Shown here: positions 1-10,090 of the stretch, piece by piece
How the letters are laid out: each line of letters opens with the position of its first letter
How positions within the stretch are numbered: position 1 is the stretch's first letter
Assembly: GCF_017377855.1 (NCBI RefSeq)
Contig: NZ_JAFREP010000013.1
Span: 124,001 to 188,000 of the forward strand
Direction: 5' to 3'
Origin: Acanthopleuribacter pedis
GTDB lineage: Bacteria > Acidobacteriota > Holophagae > Acanthopleuribacterales > Acanthopleuribacteraceae
DNA: 64,000 bases
Position numbers and translations under genes: made by a program
The notes under the pieces: generated by a model
Told to the model about the DNA's origin: nothing
Seen by the model: only the letters and a program-made list of their open reading frames with translations
Database searches by the model: none

Positions 1-109
1 TGGTCGGACCCCGAAGGGTCGGACCCCTGTGCCGTGGCTTGGTCGCCATCTTCGTACGCACAAGGCTATCTGCTTTTCGCGGCAAATCCTTGTAAGCAAT
101 GCGGGTTTG
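1..109 (+). mobile_element. Partial copy of a dispersed MITE-like repeat, cut by the window edge
   Basis: The stretch ends in a degenerate form of the family's right terminus (AATCCTTGTAAGCAATGCGG, then TTTG instead of CTAG). It also carries the internal TCTTCGTACGCACAAGGC and GGTCGGACCC blocks found in the copies at 48259, 57629 and 60823. The left end lies outside the window. The terminus is diverged, so this is probably an old copy. Confidence 0.7.
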
Positions 110-1016
110 CCCCAAGGAGATCCCCCGGCCCGGGCGGGCATCCCGGCCCGCGTTTCCATGCCCCAATCATGCCGCCTGTTCTTTTGACGACAATTCAGCC
201 GTGAAAAGACGAGCCACTCTCCACTTTATGCACACAGGTCGTTTACCCAGGCAACCCGGAACGGCACGCGTTTTTATTTTTCTCAATCATTTTTTTCGAC
301 TGACGTGACAGCGCGTCATCTAGACCTATAAAACTATACTATTCAACACCTTAGATAATCGCCCCCACCGGCGCAATCCGGTCGACTCAAATCACATTTT
401 GGTAAATTTACCTAGGGGACGCTTGACAGTTATTTTCTCGCGGATGCTAGAATCGCCTTAGTTAAGCATGATGAATCATTCATATGCCATGCGACCAAAG
501 TACATTAATTGCTATGGTACCGTCCCCGGAACATGCTCCATGTTCCACGAGCCACCACTTCATAAATAACATGCCACACCACGCCGTCACACCACGCCAC
601 GCACCGCGTGAACCGTCTCCCGAAATCATTTTCGCCGCGGCGGCTCAATCGGTAATCGTGCGGCCTGGATCCGCCACAAAACACAGATAACCAAGAAGTT
701 ATCCAGCTATCCATACAAGGGACAACCGATTTTCCGCCAGTCTTCTATTACTATGAAAATCGGCTTCGTCCTCTCGTTCCATTCACAACGTTTATGTCGC
801 CACCTTCGCCGACATCCGTTCTATTTCATGCATCTTTCATTTCATCGCATCGGTGAGCCTGTTTTCACCGGCCTATTTTTATGAATCGTCCCGATCAGGG
901 CGCGACCCGTCGCGTCCATTGCCGAGACCTGCCTGCCGATTAGGCGCATTCTGCCTCAACACAGAGTCCTAATGTTTTGAATGGGTCTGCCATTCTCACC
1001 CAAAAAGAGGTTTAAG
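110..1016. other. Intergenic region without a credible gene
   Basis: About 900 bases lie between the repeat remnant and the first gene. Short open frames here have no ribosome binding site and low-complexity translations. A possible sigma70-like promoter is TTGACA at 423-428 and TAGAAT at 448-453, but its 19-base spacer is long and it lies more than 500 bases from the next start. No RNA gene was recognised. Confidence 0.5.
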
Positions 1017-1850
1017 ATGAGTCACCACTGGAAATTGTTAATCTGCTTCTCATTACTGCTATGCGCGACACAACCAATTCTTGCCCAAAACGACGACGCC
1101 GCCTGCCAACCCTGCGATCTCGGCGACGTTCTGGGCCTCAACCGCTCCGGCGAATGGAATGTTTATCCTTCCATCCAAAAAGCCCTGCTGGCCGTTTCCT
1201 ACGAAGACCTGCAACGCGTGATTGTGTGCCCGGGATTTTATGAAGAAGTCCCGGTCATGGCCCACTTCAGCGACCTTATCTTCGAAGCCTGCGGCGCGGT
1301 CACCATTCAAGGTTTAACCCTGAAGGACGTCAGCAACGTGGTTATCAACGGGTTCACCGTGGATGCCGAGGGTTACTGGCAAGGCATCGGCCTCGGCTTC
1401 GGCTCGAGCTACGAAAACGACAACATCCTGATTCGCAACTGCCACATCATGAATTCCGGCGGCGCCGGCATCCAATTGCGTCCCTGGAACCAGCAAGTCA
1501 TTATCGACGGCTGCACCTTCACCAACAACGTTCACGGTGTGAGCAGCATTCTGTTCGGCGGTCCCTACCTCATTCAAAACAGCACCTTTGTCGCCAACAG
1601 CATCGGTGCCGCCATGAGCCCCGAATCCCGGGTTACCTTTGACACCAACAGCTTCTACAACCACGAGTATTTCGGTATCACGCGCGGTCGTAGCTGGGCG
1701 GGTGTTAACTACAGCCACTGGATCACCCTCATCAACAACCAATTCGAAGAAAACGGCGGTTATGATGTGCCCGGCACCCACGACGCCAACCTGGGCAACA
1801 TCCACTTGATCATCGACGAAACCGACCAACAGGAAGGTTACGCCCCGTAA
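1017..1850 (+). CDS. Secreted right-handed parallel beta-helix protein
   Basis: The start is placed at 1017 because AAGAGG lies just upstream and the protein then opens with a classic signal peptide (MSHHWKLLICFSLLLC, then ATQPILAQ). An earlier in-frame start at 981 would put a charged stretch before it. The mature part of about 250 residues has short beta-strand repeats rich in Asn and Gly (NCHIMNSGGAGIQLRP, GCTFTNNVHGVSS, NSTFVANSIGAAMS). These are typical of pectate-lyase-like / NosD-type parallel beta-helices. Cysteines cluster near the N-terminus (CQPCDLGD). The substrate is unknown; such folds often bind or cleave polysaccharide, but no catalytic residues can be assigned. A bidirectional terminator lies between it and the convergent giant gene. 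Confidence 0.75.
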   Translation: MSHHWKLLICFSLLLCATQPILAQNDDAACQPCDLGDVLGLNRSGEWNVYPSIQKALLAVSYEDLQRVIVCPGFYEEVPVMAHFSDLIFEACGAVTIQGLTLKDVSNVVINGFTVDAEGYWQGIGLGFGSSYENDNILIRNCHIMNSGGAGIQLRPWNQQVIIDGCTFTNNVHGVSSILFGGPYLIQNSTFVANSIGAAMSPESRVTFDTNSFYNHEYFGITRGRSWAGVNYSHWITLINNQFEENGGYDVPGTHDANLGNIHLIIDETDQQEGYAP

Positions 1851-1882
1851 CGGCATAGCTTCAAACGACCGTCCCAAACAAG

Positions 1883-1915
1883 AAAAGGCGCCCATGAACG
1901 GGCGCCTTTTTTATT
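1883..1915. terminator. Bidirectional rho-independent terminator
   Basis: GGCGCCC and GGGCGCC flank the loop ATGAA(C). An A-run on the left and TTTTTT on the right serve both convergent genes, the beta-helix gene (plus) and the BNR/PKD gene (minus). Confidence 0.85.
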
Positions 1916-1931
1916 TGGGACAGTTGATGCT

Positions 1932-4900
1932 TTAGTCGAACTGAATCGAAAGCGTTACATCGGTGTAGGCACGGTAACCGTATTGCATCAAGATGTAGGT
2001 TTTGCCGGCGGCATTCTCAACGCTCAAGGCATCGGAACTGCCGCTGTTGGCGGAAACTGCATCATAGGATTGCAAGGTCGGCTCGCGGCCCTCGGCAAGG
2101 TACAGATCGCAATCGCCGTTGGGTCCGTTGACACTGATCTGCAGACGGTTCGCATTGGCGGGTGCCACAATACGGAAGTAGCGCGCGGCGTTGTTTGAGC
2201 CCCACAGACCGGAAACCGTACCGGCCTGACGCACGGTATAGGTGGGGGACGAATTCACCCCGAACATCAAGCCGTCAAAACCCGTGTAAGCGTGCAGCAT
2301 CACGTAGACGGTTTGGCCGGCAACACCGCTGAGGTCGATGACCTCGCGGTTACCCGACTCCCAAGACCGGAACTGGAAGTCGGTCCGTGAAGGCGCCTCA
2401 CCAAGCTTAACGTAGAGGTCGGCATCACCACTGCCACCCATGGCCACCAAACGAAGGGCGTTCACATCGGCGGGAACCGCGACACGTAACACCATTTCGC
2501 CACCGGTGCTTTCGGTCAAACCGAACAGGGTGGAGTCGACAGCCACACTGGGAACACCTTGGTTTTCAACGATTTCAATGACGGCCTCACGGGTTGCAAC
2601 GCCGCCTTTTCCATCGTTAACAGCCACATTCACGGTGTAGGAACCCGGCGCGGCGTACGTATGCGCGGCAACGGTTCCTTCAAGCGTGGTCCCATCACCC
2701 ATGGTCCAGGTGGTGGACAAGCTATCGCCGTCGGCATCCTCGGCAGCCACGCTGAACTCGGTCACCTCACCGACAAAACCCTGCTCGGGAACGGTCAGCG
2801 CGGTAATGACAGGCACGCGGTTCACCGCGGGTTGGATCAGAATGGTCCCGCGTTCCTCGGCACGACCACCACGACCGTCTTCCACGGTAACGGTCACAAA
2901 GAAGGAGCCGTCGCTTGCGTAGGTGTGGTTCACGGGGTTACCGGTCGCGCTGTTGCCGTCACCCAAGTCCCAGGTGTAGGTCAAGGTGTCGCCGTCCGCA
3001 TCCGTCGCATTGACGTTCAGCGTCGCCGCTTCGCCAACGGTACCAAAACGCGGCAGCACCAAGCTGCTGATGACGGGTACGCGGTTTTCAGACTCAGTGA
3101 TGTTCAGGGTCGCGGTGCGGTAGTCACGGCCGCCCTTGGTATCACGTACTTCAAGGTTGACGATAAACTGACCCACGCGCTCATAACTAAAGGAAACGGA
3201 GGGGCCTTCAGCTTGGCGTCCGTCACCGCTGGTCCACAGGATTTGCAGGGCGTCCCCGTCGGCATCCGTGACATTGGCGGTGAACGTTAATGTTTCACCA
3301 ACTTTACCAGTCGTCGGAACCGACCAGTCTTCGATGACCGGCGCTTGGTTGTCCAAACGGGTCCCGCTCACCTGCAAGCTGGTGCCGCGCACATCCTCAT
3401 AGCCGTAGAGACCAATCAGGTACTTCTTGCCGGCGGTGTTGCTCAAGCTGATCCGCTCTTCACCGGTTGAACCTTCCGACTTGGCGTCGTTGCGATCCGT
3501 GGTCGGCAGGTAACCCTCGGCAACGTACAAGTCGAGATCACCTTCGCCGCGGTTGGTTTCAAACACCAAATCGCCGTAATCTTGGGCGTCCACGAAGAAG
3601 TAGCGGTAGCTACCGCGTTCCACGTCAAGACGATCCCGCGTCTGGCCGGGGAAGATGTACTCCGCCATTTCCGTTTTCACGGTGAAGTCGAGGCCGGTCA
3701 CGGCACGGTCCGCGACCAACAACACGTAGTAGTTTTGTTGACCGGGAACACCGACATCAATGGTTTTTTCGTCACGGTTTAGAACACCGGCCATGTCGTA
3801 ATCGCCGGTGGTGGGAATCGCACCCGCCTTGAGGTACAGGCTCACATTGGCGGCGTCGTTTACAGCTGCAAATTGCAAACTGGTCCAGTTATCAACCGGC
3901 TCTACTTTGTACAGACGGGTTTCACCGGCGTCCAAAGCGATCGCCTCACGGGTTTCGTTGTGCCACAAACGTTCTGAGCCGTCGTTATCCAGAACATCGA
4001 CCAGCACTTCTTGAGAAGCCCAGCCGCGATTCCGGCCGTCGTTCACGTTCAACCAGACCCGTTGGCGGCCTGACTGATTAAAGGTGAATTGAACGGTTTG
4101 CCCCACGACACCGCGGCCCGGTCCAAAACCCGAACGCCAGGTGTACTCAAGGGTGTCACCGTCGGGATCAACGGCCGTCGCCGACAGGGTCACCTGTTGG
4201 CCAATCAAAGGTCTTTGGGGATCCACGCTGACGGAAGTGATTTGCGGGGTTTGGTTGGGTTCACCCGAGGCGGTCACGGTTGTGGTCAACTCGGAGGAAG
4301 CACCCAAGGTATTGGTTGCGATCACCCGCACGTTGTAGGTGCCGGCACGCTCAAAGGTATGGAAAAGCGATTCACCGACGAACTGCAAATCGTCGCCGAC
4401 GGTCCAGCGGTAGGTAAGTTCCAAACCATTGGGATCGTTAGCAATAACCCGTGCTTCAAATTGTGAATCAACCTGAACCTCGGCAGGCATCTCGATGCGC
4501 TCAATGACGGGAGCAATCGGAGAATTGTCGTCAATCACCTGCACATCGTCAATCGCACAGCGGTTGTTGTTCATTTGGCTCACGGAACCACGCAGCATCA
4601 AGCGCACTTGTTTGCCGCGAAATTCGGAGAGTTCGATGATGTGTTTTTTCCAGCTATTGGCAGCCCAGCGCGCTTGCGCCTTGGCGCCGACACCGCGGTG
4701 CCAGATCCCGTCGGCAAACACATCCACGCTGATTTCGGTCGTGACCGCGCCACGCAGGTAATGCATGAAGGTCAAACGTGGGTTGGCCATGCCGCTCAAA
4801 TCGATACAAGGCGACATCAAGGCCGCGTCCATTCCGCCGGCACGGGTGACATCGGGCAGGTACAGGAAGGTGCCGTCACCGCCGGCGTCGCTCTCGGGAC

Positions 4901-7562
4901 CGGTCCAAGTACCGGAACCATCGCTGATAACCTGAGTAGCGGGCAACCAGTCGGCTTTGTCATCGCGCTGGTTAATCCACTGACCCAACTGAATGCCGGC
5001 ATCACTTTCGGTCAAACCATTGAAGTCATCGGCAAAGGCACCGCTAACAGGAAGACCTGGCACACCCACATAGTCTTCGGCGATTTTTTCAGCACTACCA
5101 AAAGCATTGCTCACGCGCAGCGTCACATCGTAAACGCCAGGCTCGCTGTAGGTTACAACAGGCTCTGCATCGGTAGAGGAAGCCGGAGAACCGCCGGGGA
5201 ACAGCCACGTACGGTTGGTGGGCAAACCGGTTGAAAGGTCGCGGTAACGCACAACCATCCCGTCGCAGTTGGGTTCTTGGCGGGTTACGAATTCAGCCAA
5301 GGGGGCTTCTTTGCTCGCGGAGAAAAGTTCGCTGTCCCACATACCGCGTGAGAAGGTGGCAACACGCAAACGTTTGGCCGCGTATTGGATTTCCATTTCG
5401 TTTATGATGACGGGCGGCATGCCCTGGTTAAAGGCGATCCAATCATCGAAACCGGGCTCACGGTAGTAAACACCCAAGTCGGTACCGACATAGATCCGTT
5501 CGTCGCCACCCACATCTTGCACCAAGCAGTTGGCCTTCACTTGCGGCAAGGTGCCGGTGATGTTGGTCCAAGTGGCGCCGGCGTCGTCGGAGCGGAAGAC
5601 GCGGCCGTCAACGGTTGCCGGGCTGGGGCGCACCACAATCCAGAGTTTGCGTGGATCGGCGTGGTCGGCCAACAGGTTGTGGATCGCATAACGGGTATCA
5701 CCGGCCGGCGCAAAACGAATGGTGGACCAGGTCGCACCGCCGTCCGCGCTGCGGAAGAATTGGTCGGAACCACTGCTACCCGCGTAAAGAACCTGGTTAT
5801 CGGCGGACGAAACCACCACATATTCCAGGTAACCGGCGCGGAGATCGCTGATTTTGGTCCAGGTATCGCCACGGTCGGTAGACTTGTAAACGTCGGAATA
5901 ACCGGCGTACATCACGCCTTCCTGGCTGGGATCCAAAACGTACGGGGTAACCCAAGGACCGCGCAGGGAGGCACCGCTGTCTTCACGGGGTGTGATCGAA
6001 CGACCGCTGCCGGTCGCCAGATCACGACGGTAAAGTGGGCCGTTTTGGGTACTGAAATAGACAATCGAATCCACGAAGGGATCGACGGCGCATTCCATAC
6101 CGTCGGCGCCGTTAATTTTCTTCCAGCCGGCGCTGTCGTGCAAGCTGGTCCCGTTATCTTGAGAACCACCCAGGAAGTGAGATACGTCTTTTTGACTGGT
6201 ACCCAAACGGTAAAACTGCATGATGTTCAGGCTATCGTTGAGGTGGTTGAAGGTCTCGCCGGCATCGTCGCTGCGATAGACACCACCGTCACAACCCACG
6301 TACAAAACGCCGTGGTGGATACCCATGTAATGAATGTCGTCGTGAACATAACGCGGGTTGGATTCGGAAGTTCCGAGATAAAGCCAGTCGGAACCACCGT
6401 TCACCGATTTCCAAATTTTGATGCCGCCGACGTAAATCACATCGGCATCTTGCGGATCGACGGTAATCGCCTGATCGTACCAGGCTTGCCCGTCATTGCC
6501 GCCGTTGAAGCGGGCGAACAGATTCGGTTTGTCGGCCATGAGTTGGTAGGTTGAACCGGCGTCGTCAGAGCGGTAAAAACCCTTGAGGCTGTTGCCGTTA
6601 CTCACCAAGGCATAAACGCGCTCGGGATCGGCGGGGCTGACGGCGATGGAGGAACGACCGCCGGAAAGGGCGACTTGCTCGGACCAGTTCAAGCCGCCGT
6701 CGGTGGAACGCCACAGGGCGGCAGACATGGTAATGCCGTACATAACGTTGGGGTCATTGGGCTTAACCGCGATATCGCGGAAATAAGGATTGCCGCGGTC
6801 GGCGGGAAATGCGGCTTGCCAAGAAGCACCCGCGTCCAGCGTTTTGTAAAGGCCGCGGTTGGTGGCAACCCAGATAATGTCGTGGTTGTCGCGATGCATT
6901 TCGATGTCGTACATCATGGTCACGCCGTCGAGGACGGTGCGGTTCCAAGTCAAACCACCGTCCTCGGACTTGAGCATACCGACACTTTGGGTGTTGGAAC
7001 TGTTGGGATCACCGGTAATCGCGTGAACCACGCGGGTATCGCGAGGATCAATGACCAAACCATTGCTGCCGAAGGTGGGCATCCCGGCGGTCATCGGTAA
7101 CCAAACTTGGCCGCCGTCGGTGGTTTTCCAAATGCCTGCGGCGGGGGTGCAGAGGTACAGCGTTTGAGGATCGACAGGGTCGGCGAACACACCGTTCACC
7201 CGACCGATATCTTTGCCGTTTGGACCGCCGACAGGGCCGAGGGAAACCCAGTTACCCTCAAAGTCGGCGCGTTTCATGTGCTTGCGACGGGCCTCGGAAT
7301 TCAGCCAGGCCTGCCATAATTCGGCCGTGTGGTTGAAACGACCGTCCTCGGACAAACGCTGCTCGGCGAAATACCGCCAACGCTCGAATTGTTTGTGGCC
7401 GGGACGACGCCCTTCCGTGGGTCGTTTTGACCAGTAGCCGTCAAAGGCCGCTTTAATTTCTTCGTAACGCACATCGGCGTCAGACATCATGGTTTGCCAA
7501 TCGCCCGCGATGGTAGAGACCGACAGGGTGGCTATCAACAATAATTGCAACGTGAATTTCAT
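1932..7562 (-). CDS. Large secreted protein: sortilin-like BNR propeller, PKD and PPC domains
   Basis: ATG at 7562 (AAGGGA upstream) gives 1,876 residues beginning MKFTLQLLLIATLSVSTIAG, a signal peptide. An overlapping TTG one codon earlier is possible. From about 105 to 750 there are repeated Asp-box/BNR motifs (GIWKTTDGGQVW, YKSTDRGDTW, FRSDDAGATW), as in sortilin or xyloglucanase-type propellers. A PKD domain follows (about 770-850), then a MAM-like beta-sandwich (about 860-1000). Several PKD repeats have the signature GDGNSATGNPVNHTY. Pre-peptidase C-terminal (PPC)-like domains with DLYVAEG or DLYLAEG end the chain. No protease catalytic domain is seen, so it is probably an adhesin or glycan-binding cell-surface or secreted protein. 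No C-terminal sorting tag was recognised. Confidence 0.85.
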   Translation of the reverse strand: MKFTLQLLLIATLSVSTIAGDWQTMMSDADVRYEEIKAAFDGYWSKRPTEGRRPGHKQFERWRYFAEQRLSEDGRFNHTAELWQAWLNSEARRKHMKRADFEGNWVSLGPVGGPNGKDIGRVNGVFADPVDPQTLYLCTPAAGIWKTTDGGQVWLPMTAGMPTFGSNGLVIDPRDTRVVHAITGDPNSSNTQSVGMLKSEDGGLTWNRTVLDGVTMMYDIEMHRDNHDIIWVATNRGLYKTLDAGASWQAAFPADRGNPYFRDIAVKPNDPNVMYGITMSAALWRSTDGGLNWSEQVALSGGRSSIAVSPADPERVYALVSNGNSLKGFYRSDDAGSTYQLMADKPNLFARFNGGNDGQAWYDQAITVDPQDADVIYVGGIKIWKSVNGGSDWLYLGTSESNPRYVHDDIHYMGIHHGVLYVGCDGGVYRSDDAGETFNHLNDSLNIMQFYRLGTSQKDVSHFLGGSQDNGTSLHDSAGWKKINGADGMECAVDPFVDSIVYFSTQNGPLYRRDLATGSGRSITPREDSGASLRGPWVTPYVLDPSQEGVMYAGYSDVYKSTDRGDTWTKISDLRAGYLEYVVVSSADNQVLYAGSSGSDQFFRSADGGATWSTIRFAPAGDTRYAIHNLLADHADPRKLWIVVRPSPATVDGRVFRSDDAGATWTNITGTLPQVKANCLVQDVGGDERIYVGTDLGVYYREPGFDDWIAFNQGMPPVIINEMEIQYAAKRLRVATFSRGMWDSELFSASKEAPLAEFVTRQEPNCDGMVVRYRDLSTGLPTNRTWLFPGGSPASSTDAEPVVTYSEPGVYDVTLRVSNAFGSAEKIAEDYVGVPGLPVSGAFADDFNGLTESDAGIQLGQWINQRDDKADWLPATQVISDGSGTWTGPESDAGGDGTFLYLPDVTRAGGMDAALMSPCIDLSGMANPRLTFMHYLRGAVTTEISVDVFADGIWHRGVGAKAQARWAANSWKKHIIELSEFRGKQVRLMLRGSVSQMNNNRCAIDDVQVIDDNSPIAPVIERIEMPAEVQVDSQFEARVIANDPNGLELTYRWTVGDDLQFVGESLFHTFERAGTYNVRVIATNTLGASSELTTTVTASGEPNQTPQITSVSVDPQRPLIGQQVTLSATAVDPDGDTLEYTWRSGFGPGRGVVGQTVQFTFNQSGRQRVWLNVNDGRNRGWASQEVLVDVLDNDGSERLWHNETREAIALDAGETRLYKVEPVDNWTSLQFAAVNDAANVSLYLKAGAIPTTGDYDMAGVLNRDEKTIDVGVPGQQNYYVLLVADRAVTGLDFTVKTEMAEYIFPGQTRDRLDVERGSYRYFFVDAQDYGDLVFETNRGEGDLDLYVAEGYLPTTDRNDAKSEGSTGEERISLSNTAGKKYLIGLYGYEDVRGTSLQVSGTRLDNQAPVIEDWSVPTTGKVGETLTFTANVTDADGDALQILWTSGDGRQAEGPSVSFSYERVGQFIVNLEVRDTKGGRDYRTATLNITESENRVPVISSLVLPRFGTVGEAATLNVNATDADGDTLTYTWDLGDGNSATGNPVNHTYASDGSFFVTVTVEDGRGGRAEERGTILIQPAVNRVPVITALTVPEQGFVGEVTEFSVAAEDADGDSLSTTWTMGDGTTLEGTVAAHTYAAPGSYTVNVAVNDGKGGVATREAVIEIVENQGVPSVAVDSTLFGLTESTGGEMVLRVAVPADVNALRLVAMGGSGDADLYVKLGEAPSRTDFQFRSWESGNREVIDLSGVAGQTVYVMLHAYTGFDGLMFGVNSSPTYTVRQAGTVSGLWGSNNAARYFRIVAPANANRLQISVNGPNGDCDLYLAEGREPTLQSYDAVSANSGSSDALSVENAAGKTYILMQYGYRAYTDVTLSIQFD

Positions 7563-8311
7563 CAATGATCATCCCTTCTGAGTGACATAGGACGCCCACC
7601 GCCGACCGGGATCGTCAAAACGGTTCCCGGTCGTCATGCACCAGACACGGTGGGCAAATCTCATCTCAACCCCCGTCGCACGGGTCGGAACACACCGATC
7701 CCTTTGCCGCCGGAAGCAATCCGATCCAAGCTCAAGTGACGGGATACCGCGGAGGGGGTATGGATGAGATAGGGTTGAAGTGAATAGAAAATCCGCGACC
7801 CGCTATAGGGGAAGCCGCCACCAGATCGTACGGAAACCAGATGTTTCAAGCGCATCAAACGAATACGAAGGTGGCGCAGCGTCGCGGAAAAGAAATGCGG
7901 TAACCGACATTTCCACGGGGCGGCTTAGTGCGGGAATAATGCCGAAAGCGAAAGCACGAGGCTAAAATCAACCATATCAGGGACCCACGTCACAGACAAA
8001 CCGAGCCGGTGCACCGTGGGTAGAGAAAAGCCACGCAAAAAAACGAGTTTTGTTCAAATACAAAAAGTTAAAACTCAACTTCTTGGTTAACACAAAGTCA
8101 GTGCCAAGTGGTCTAACCAGACACACGCAACGACCCACCCGCTGAAATCATTAATATACAAGCTTTATATAGACACCGGCGTCAACTTCACGAACCGAAC
8201 CCGCGTCATAAGCCCCAAGGCATTAGCTCAACCGCGACCAACCTCTCACCAACAAATCGAGAAAACATCAATTTAATGCGACATAGTTGATCATATCGAA
8301 CCATAAAACAC
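7563..8311. other. Intergenic region with the leader of the BNR/PKD gene
   Basis: About 750 bases without a convincing gene. The end near 7562 holds a strong nested hairpin, listed separately. The rest is mixed composition with AT-rich stretches around 8030-8200. No tRNA or known riboswitch consensus was recognised. Confidence 0.5.
7594..7655 (-). promoter_or_regulatory. Nested hairpin in the leader of the BNR/PKD gene
   Basis: Outer arms GCCCACCG (7594-7601) and CGGTGGGC (7648-7655) are perfectly complementary. They enclose a second perfect 8-bp stem, GACCGGGA (7604-7611) with TCCCGGTC (7625-7632). The structure ends about 30 bases before the start codon and has no U-run, so it looks like a folded 5' leader more than a terminator. 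No known riboswitch family was matched by eye. Confidence 0.5.
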
Positions 8312-8344
8312 AAAAACCCCGCTCGCATGGAACGGGGTTTTTGC
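8312..8344 (-). terminator. Rho-independent terminator of the response-regulator gene
   Basis: On the minus strand CCCCGTT and a short loop pair with the downstream AGCGGGG-type arm (the plus strand shows AAAAACCCCGCTCG, then AACGGGGTTTTT). T-runs lie on both sides. It lies about 30 bases past the stop codon. Confidence 0.8.
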
Positions 8345-8369
8345 TGCTTGTTTTGGTGAAACCGAGGTT

Positions 8370-9212
8370 TTAGTCTTCTTCTTCCTCTTGAATCTCTTTG
8401 AGCATGGAACTCATCGCCGATTCGTAACACTGAGGGCAAACACTGTGGCTGACGTTGGCCACCGTGTGGCCTTGCAGGTATTCGTCAACACGCTGCCAGT
8501 AGTTGTCGTCGTCGCGAATTTTATGGCAGTACATGCACATCGGCAAAATACCCTGCAACACCTGGATCTCGTCCATGGCCTTTTGCAGTTCGACCACCTT
8601 GCGGTTCAGTTCCTTGGTACGCTCTTCAACCGCGCGTTCCAAATCTTCCACGTACCGACGCGCCCGCAGGCCCAGGTTCCACTTTTTGGTAAGCGCTAAA
8701 GCCATCTGCTTCACGGAAATCACATCGAAGGGCTTGCGCAAAAACATCAACTGATCGGTGGTCCCCACCTTGGCGAGGATCTTTTCCCAAGAGTAATCGG
8801 AGTAAGCGGTACAAATGACCATCTCGAGGTGGGGCCAACGCTCCCAAATGCGCTTAATCGTTTCAATCCCGTCCCAACCGGGCGGCATGCGCACATCCAT
8901 AAACACCAAGGCAAACGGCTTGTCGTCCGCCTCCGCCTTCTCGACCAACCGAAACGCTTCTTCACCTTGATAGGCATGGGTCAGTTCGTAATAAGCGGGG
9001 TCGGGAGAACTGGTGGAAAGATCCTGGCCGGCCAAATCACCGAACAACCCTTTCTCAAGGTCGTCAAAGGAATCCAACTCTTCCGGCTGACTGGGAAGAA
9101 TTTTGGTGAAATCCTCGTGAATGGCGGCATTATCGTCAACGATCAAAATGCGACGATTGCTTTCCTCTTCGGCGTTCTGTTGTTGCTCTTCAGCAACCTT
9201 GGTGTTTTGCAT
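8370..9212 (-). CDS. Response regulator with C-terminal CxxC...CPxC module
   Basis: The start is placed at ATG 9212 with AAGGAAGGGG upstream; an in-frame TTG at 9239 overlaps that binding site and is less likely. The 280-residue product has an expanded receiver domain: acidic pair in LIVDDN (D26/D27), phospho-acceptor D106 in VFMDVRMP, T135 and K160 in RKPF. An insertion of roughly 20-30 residues sits after the first beta-alpha unit. A coiled-coil (about 185-222, ERAVEERTKELNRKVVEL) leads to LPMCMYCHKIRDDDNYWQ, with cysteines 226, 229, 259 and 262 forming a possible zinc site. This tail is known from sensor kinases and regulators (LPICxYCKKIRDD-type). No DNA-binding domain is present. No kinase is adjacent. 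Confidence 0.85.
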   Translation of the reverse strand: MQNTKVAEEQQQNAEEESNRRILIVDDNAAIHEDFTKILPSQPEELDSFDDLEKGLFGDLAGQDLSTSSPDPAYYELTHAYQGEEAFRLVEKAEADDKPFALVFMDVRMPPGWDGIETIKRIWERWPHLEMVICTAYSDYSWEKILAKVGTTDQLMFLRKPFDVISVKQMALALTKKWNLGLRARRYVEDLERAVEERTKELNRKVVELQKAMDEIQVLQGILPMCMYCHKIRDDDNYWQRVDEYLQGHTVANVSHSVCPQCYESAMSSMLKEIQEEEED

Positions 9213-10090
9213 CAGAGTCCCCTTCCTTTCCAAATCCAAATCAACCTACCTCTCTCACGATGCGCTCCGCCGGGAACATGTTCCCAACCATGCAACGCGT
9301 TGGTTCCGCATCCCACGGGACCTGTTCCGCCTTGGTGTTACCGCGTTCACAAATCGCCACAACCACCACCTCAAATCAACGGAACGACGCCGCGTTGCCA
9401 CCGCCGCCAAAAGCAGTGCACCCTGCCCAGCCGGGTTCTTGTTCGTGTTTCAATCGATCAACAGCCATAAAGAGACATGCACCCGATATTATACCCGAAC
9501 TTGATCCAAACCAAGGGCGAACTTGCACCAATCCCGCGGCCGGCGCGGTCATCTCCGCCGAACCCGAGGTCGACGTTTTTTTCCAGGTAAGCATCTGGAT
9601 TGGTTCACCTTTAAGTGTGTTTCCCAAGCATAAGGGAGACCACTTCCGTATTCTTGCATGTTTTCCAAAGAAAACAGTGCCGTTCCCCACGCCGCCCGGG
9701 CACACCCGGCGCGTTGCATTCACGATTAACGGGCCTGACGGCATCAATCGTTTTAACCGCTAAGCTTATCGTCATTTTGGAACCGTCACTTTACGTTTGT
9801 GTCTCAGTCCACCGACGTCGATCCCCGGTCGACACCAGAACCCGACACCGCATCCCGATCAGGGCCGGTCCACCGGAACCCGCAAACTACGCCCATCAAA
9901 CACTGATAATTCGGTCAAGTGCGGGATTTACTTTAATTACGCTTTCAACGGAAAGCCGCCATGCGCCATACACGCCGGCTAACCCGTGTAAAACCCGTGG
10001 CAAATCCCGCCAAATGCGCCGGCAAGCGCCCCCGCCCCACCACGCATAAATTCGCCACCCAGCCTTCATTGCCTGAGGCCGCAAGGTCTC
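9213..10090. other. Intergenic region without a credible gene
   Basis: About 880 bases between the response regulator start and the dnaE2 stop. Several overlapping short open frames occur on both strands, but none has a ribosome binding site or recognisable product. It must contain the promoter of the response regulator near 9212, but no clear -35/-10 pair is visible. Confidence 0.45.

Noticed and set aside
423..453. Sigma70 promoter TTGACA-N19-TAGAAT
   Set aside because: The spacer is too long and no gene starts within 500 bases, so it is only mentioned under the intergenic region.
5385..6554. 389-residue plus-strand frame antisense to the BNR/PKD gene
   Set aside because: Shadow of the minus-strand gene, which has clear domains and a signal peptide.
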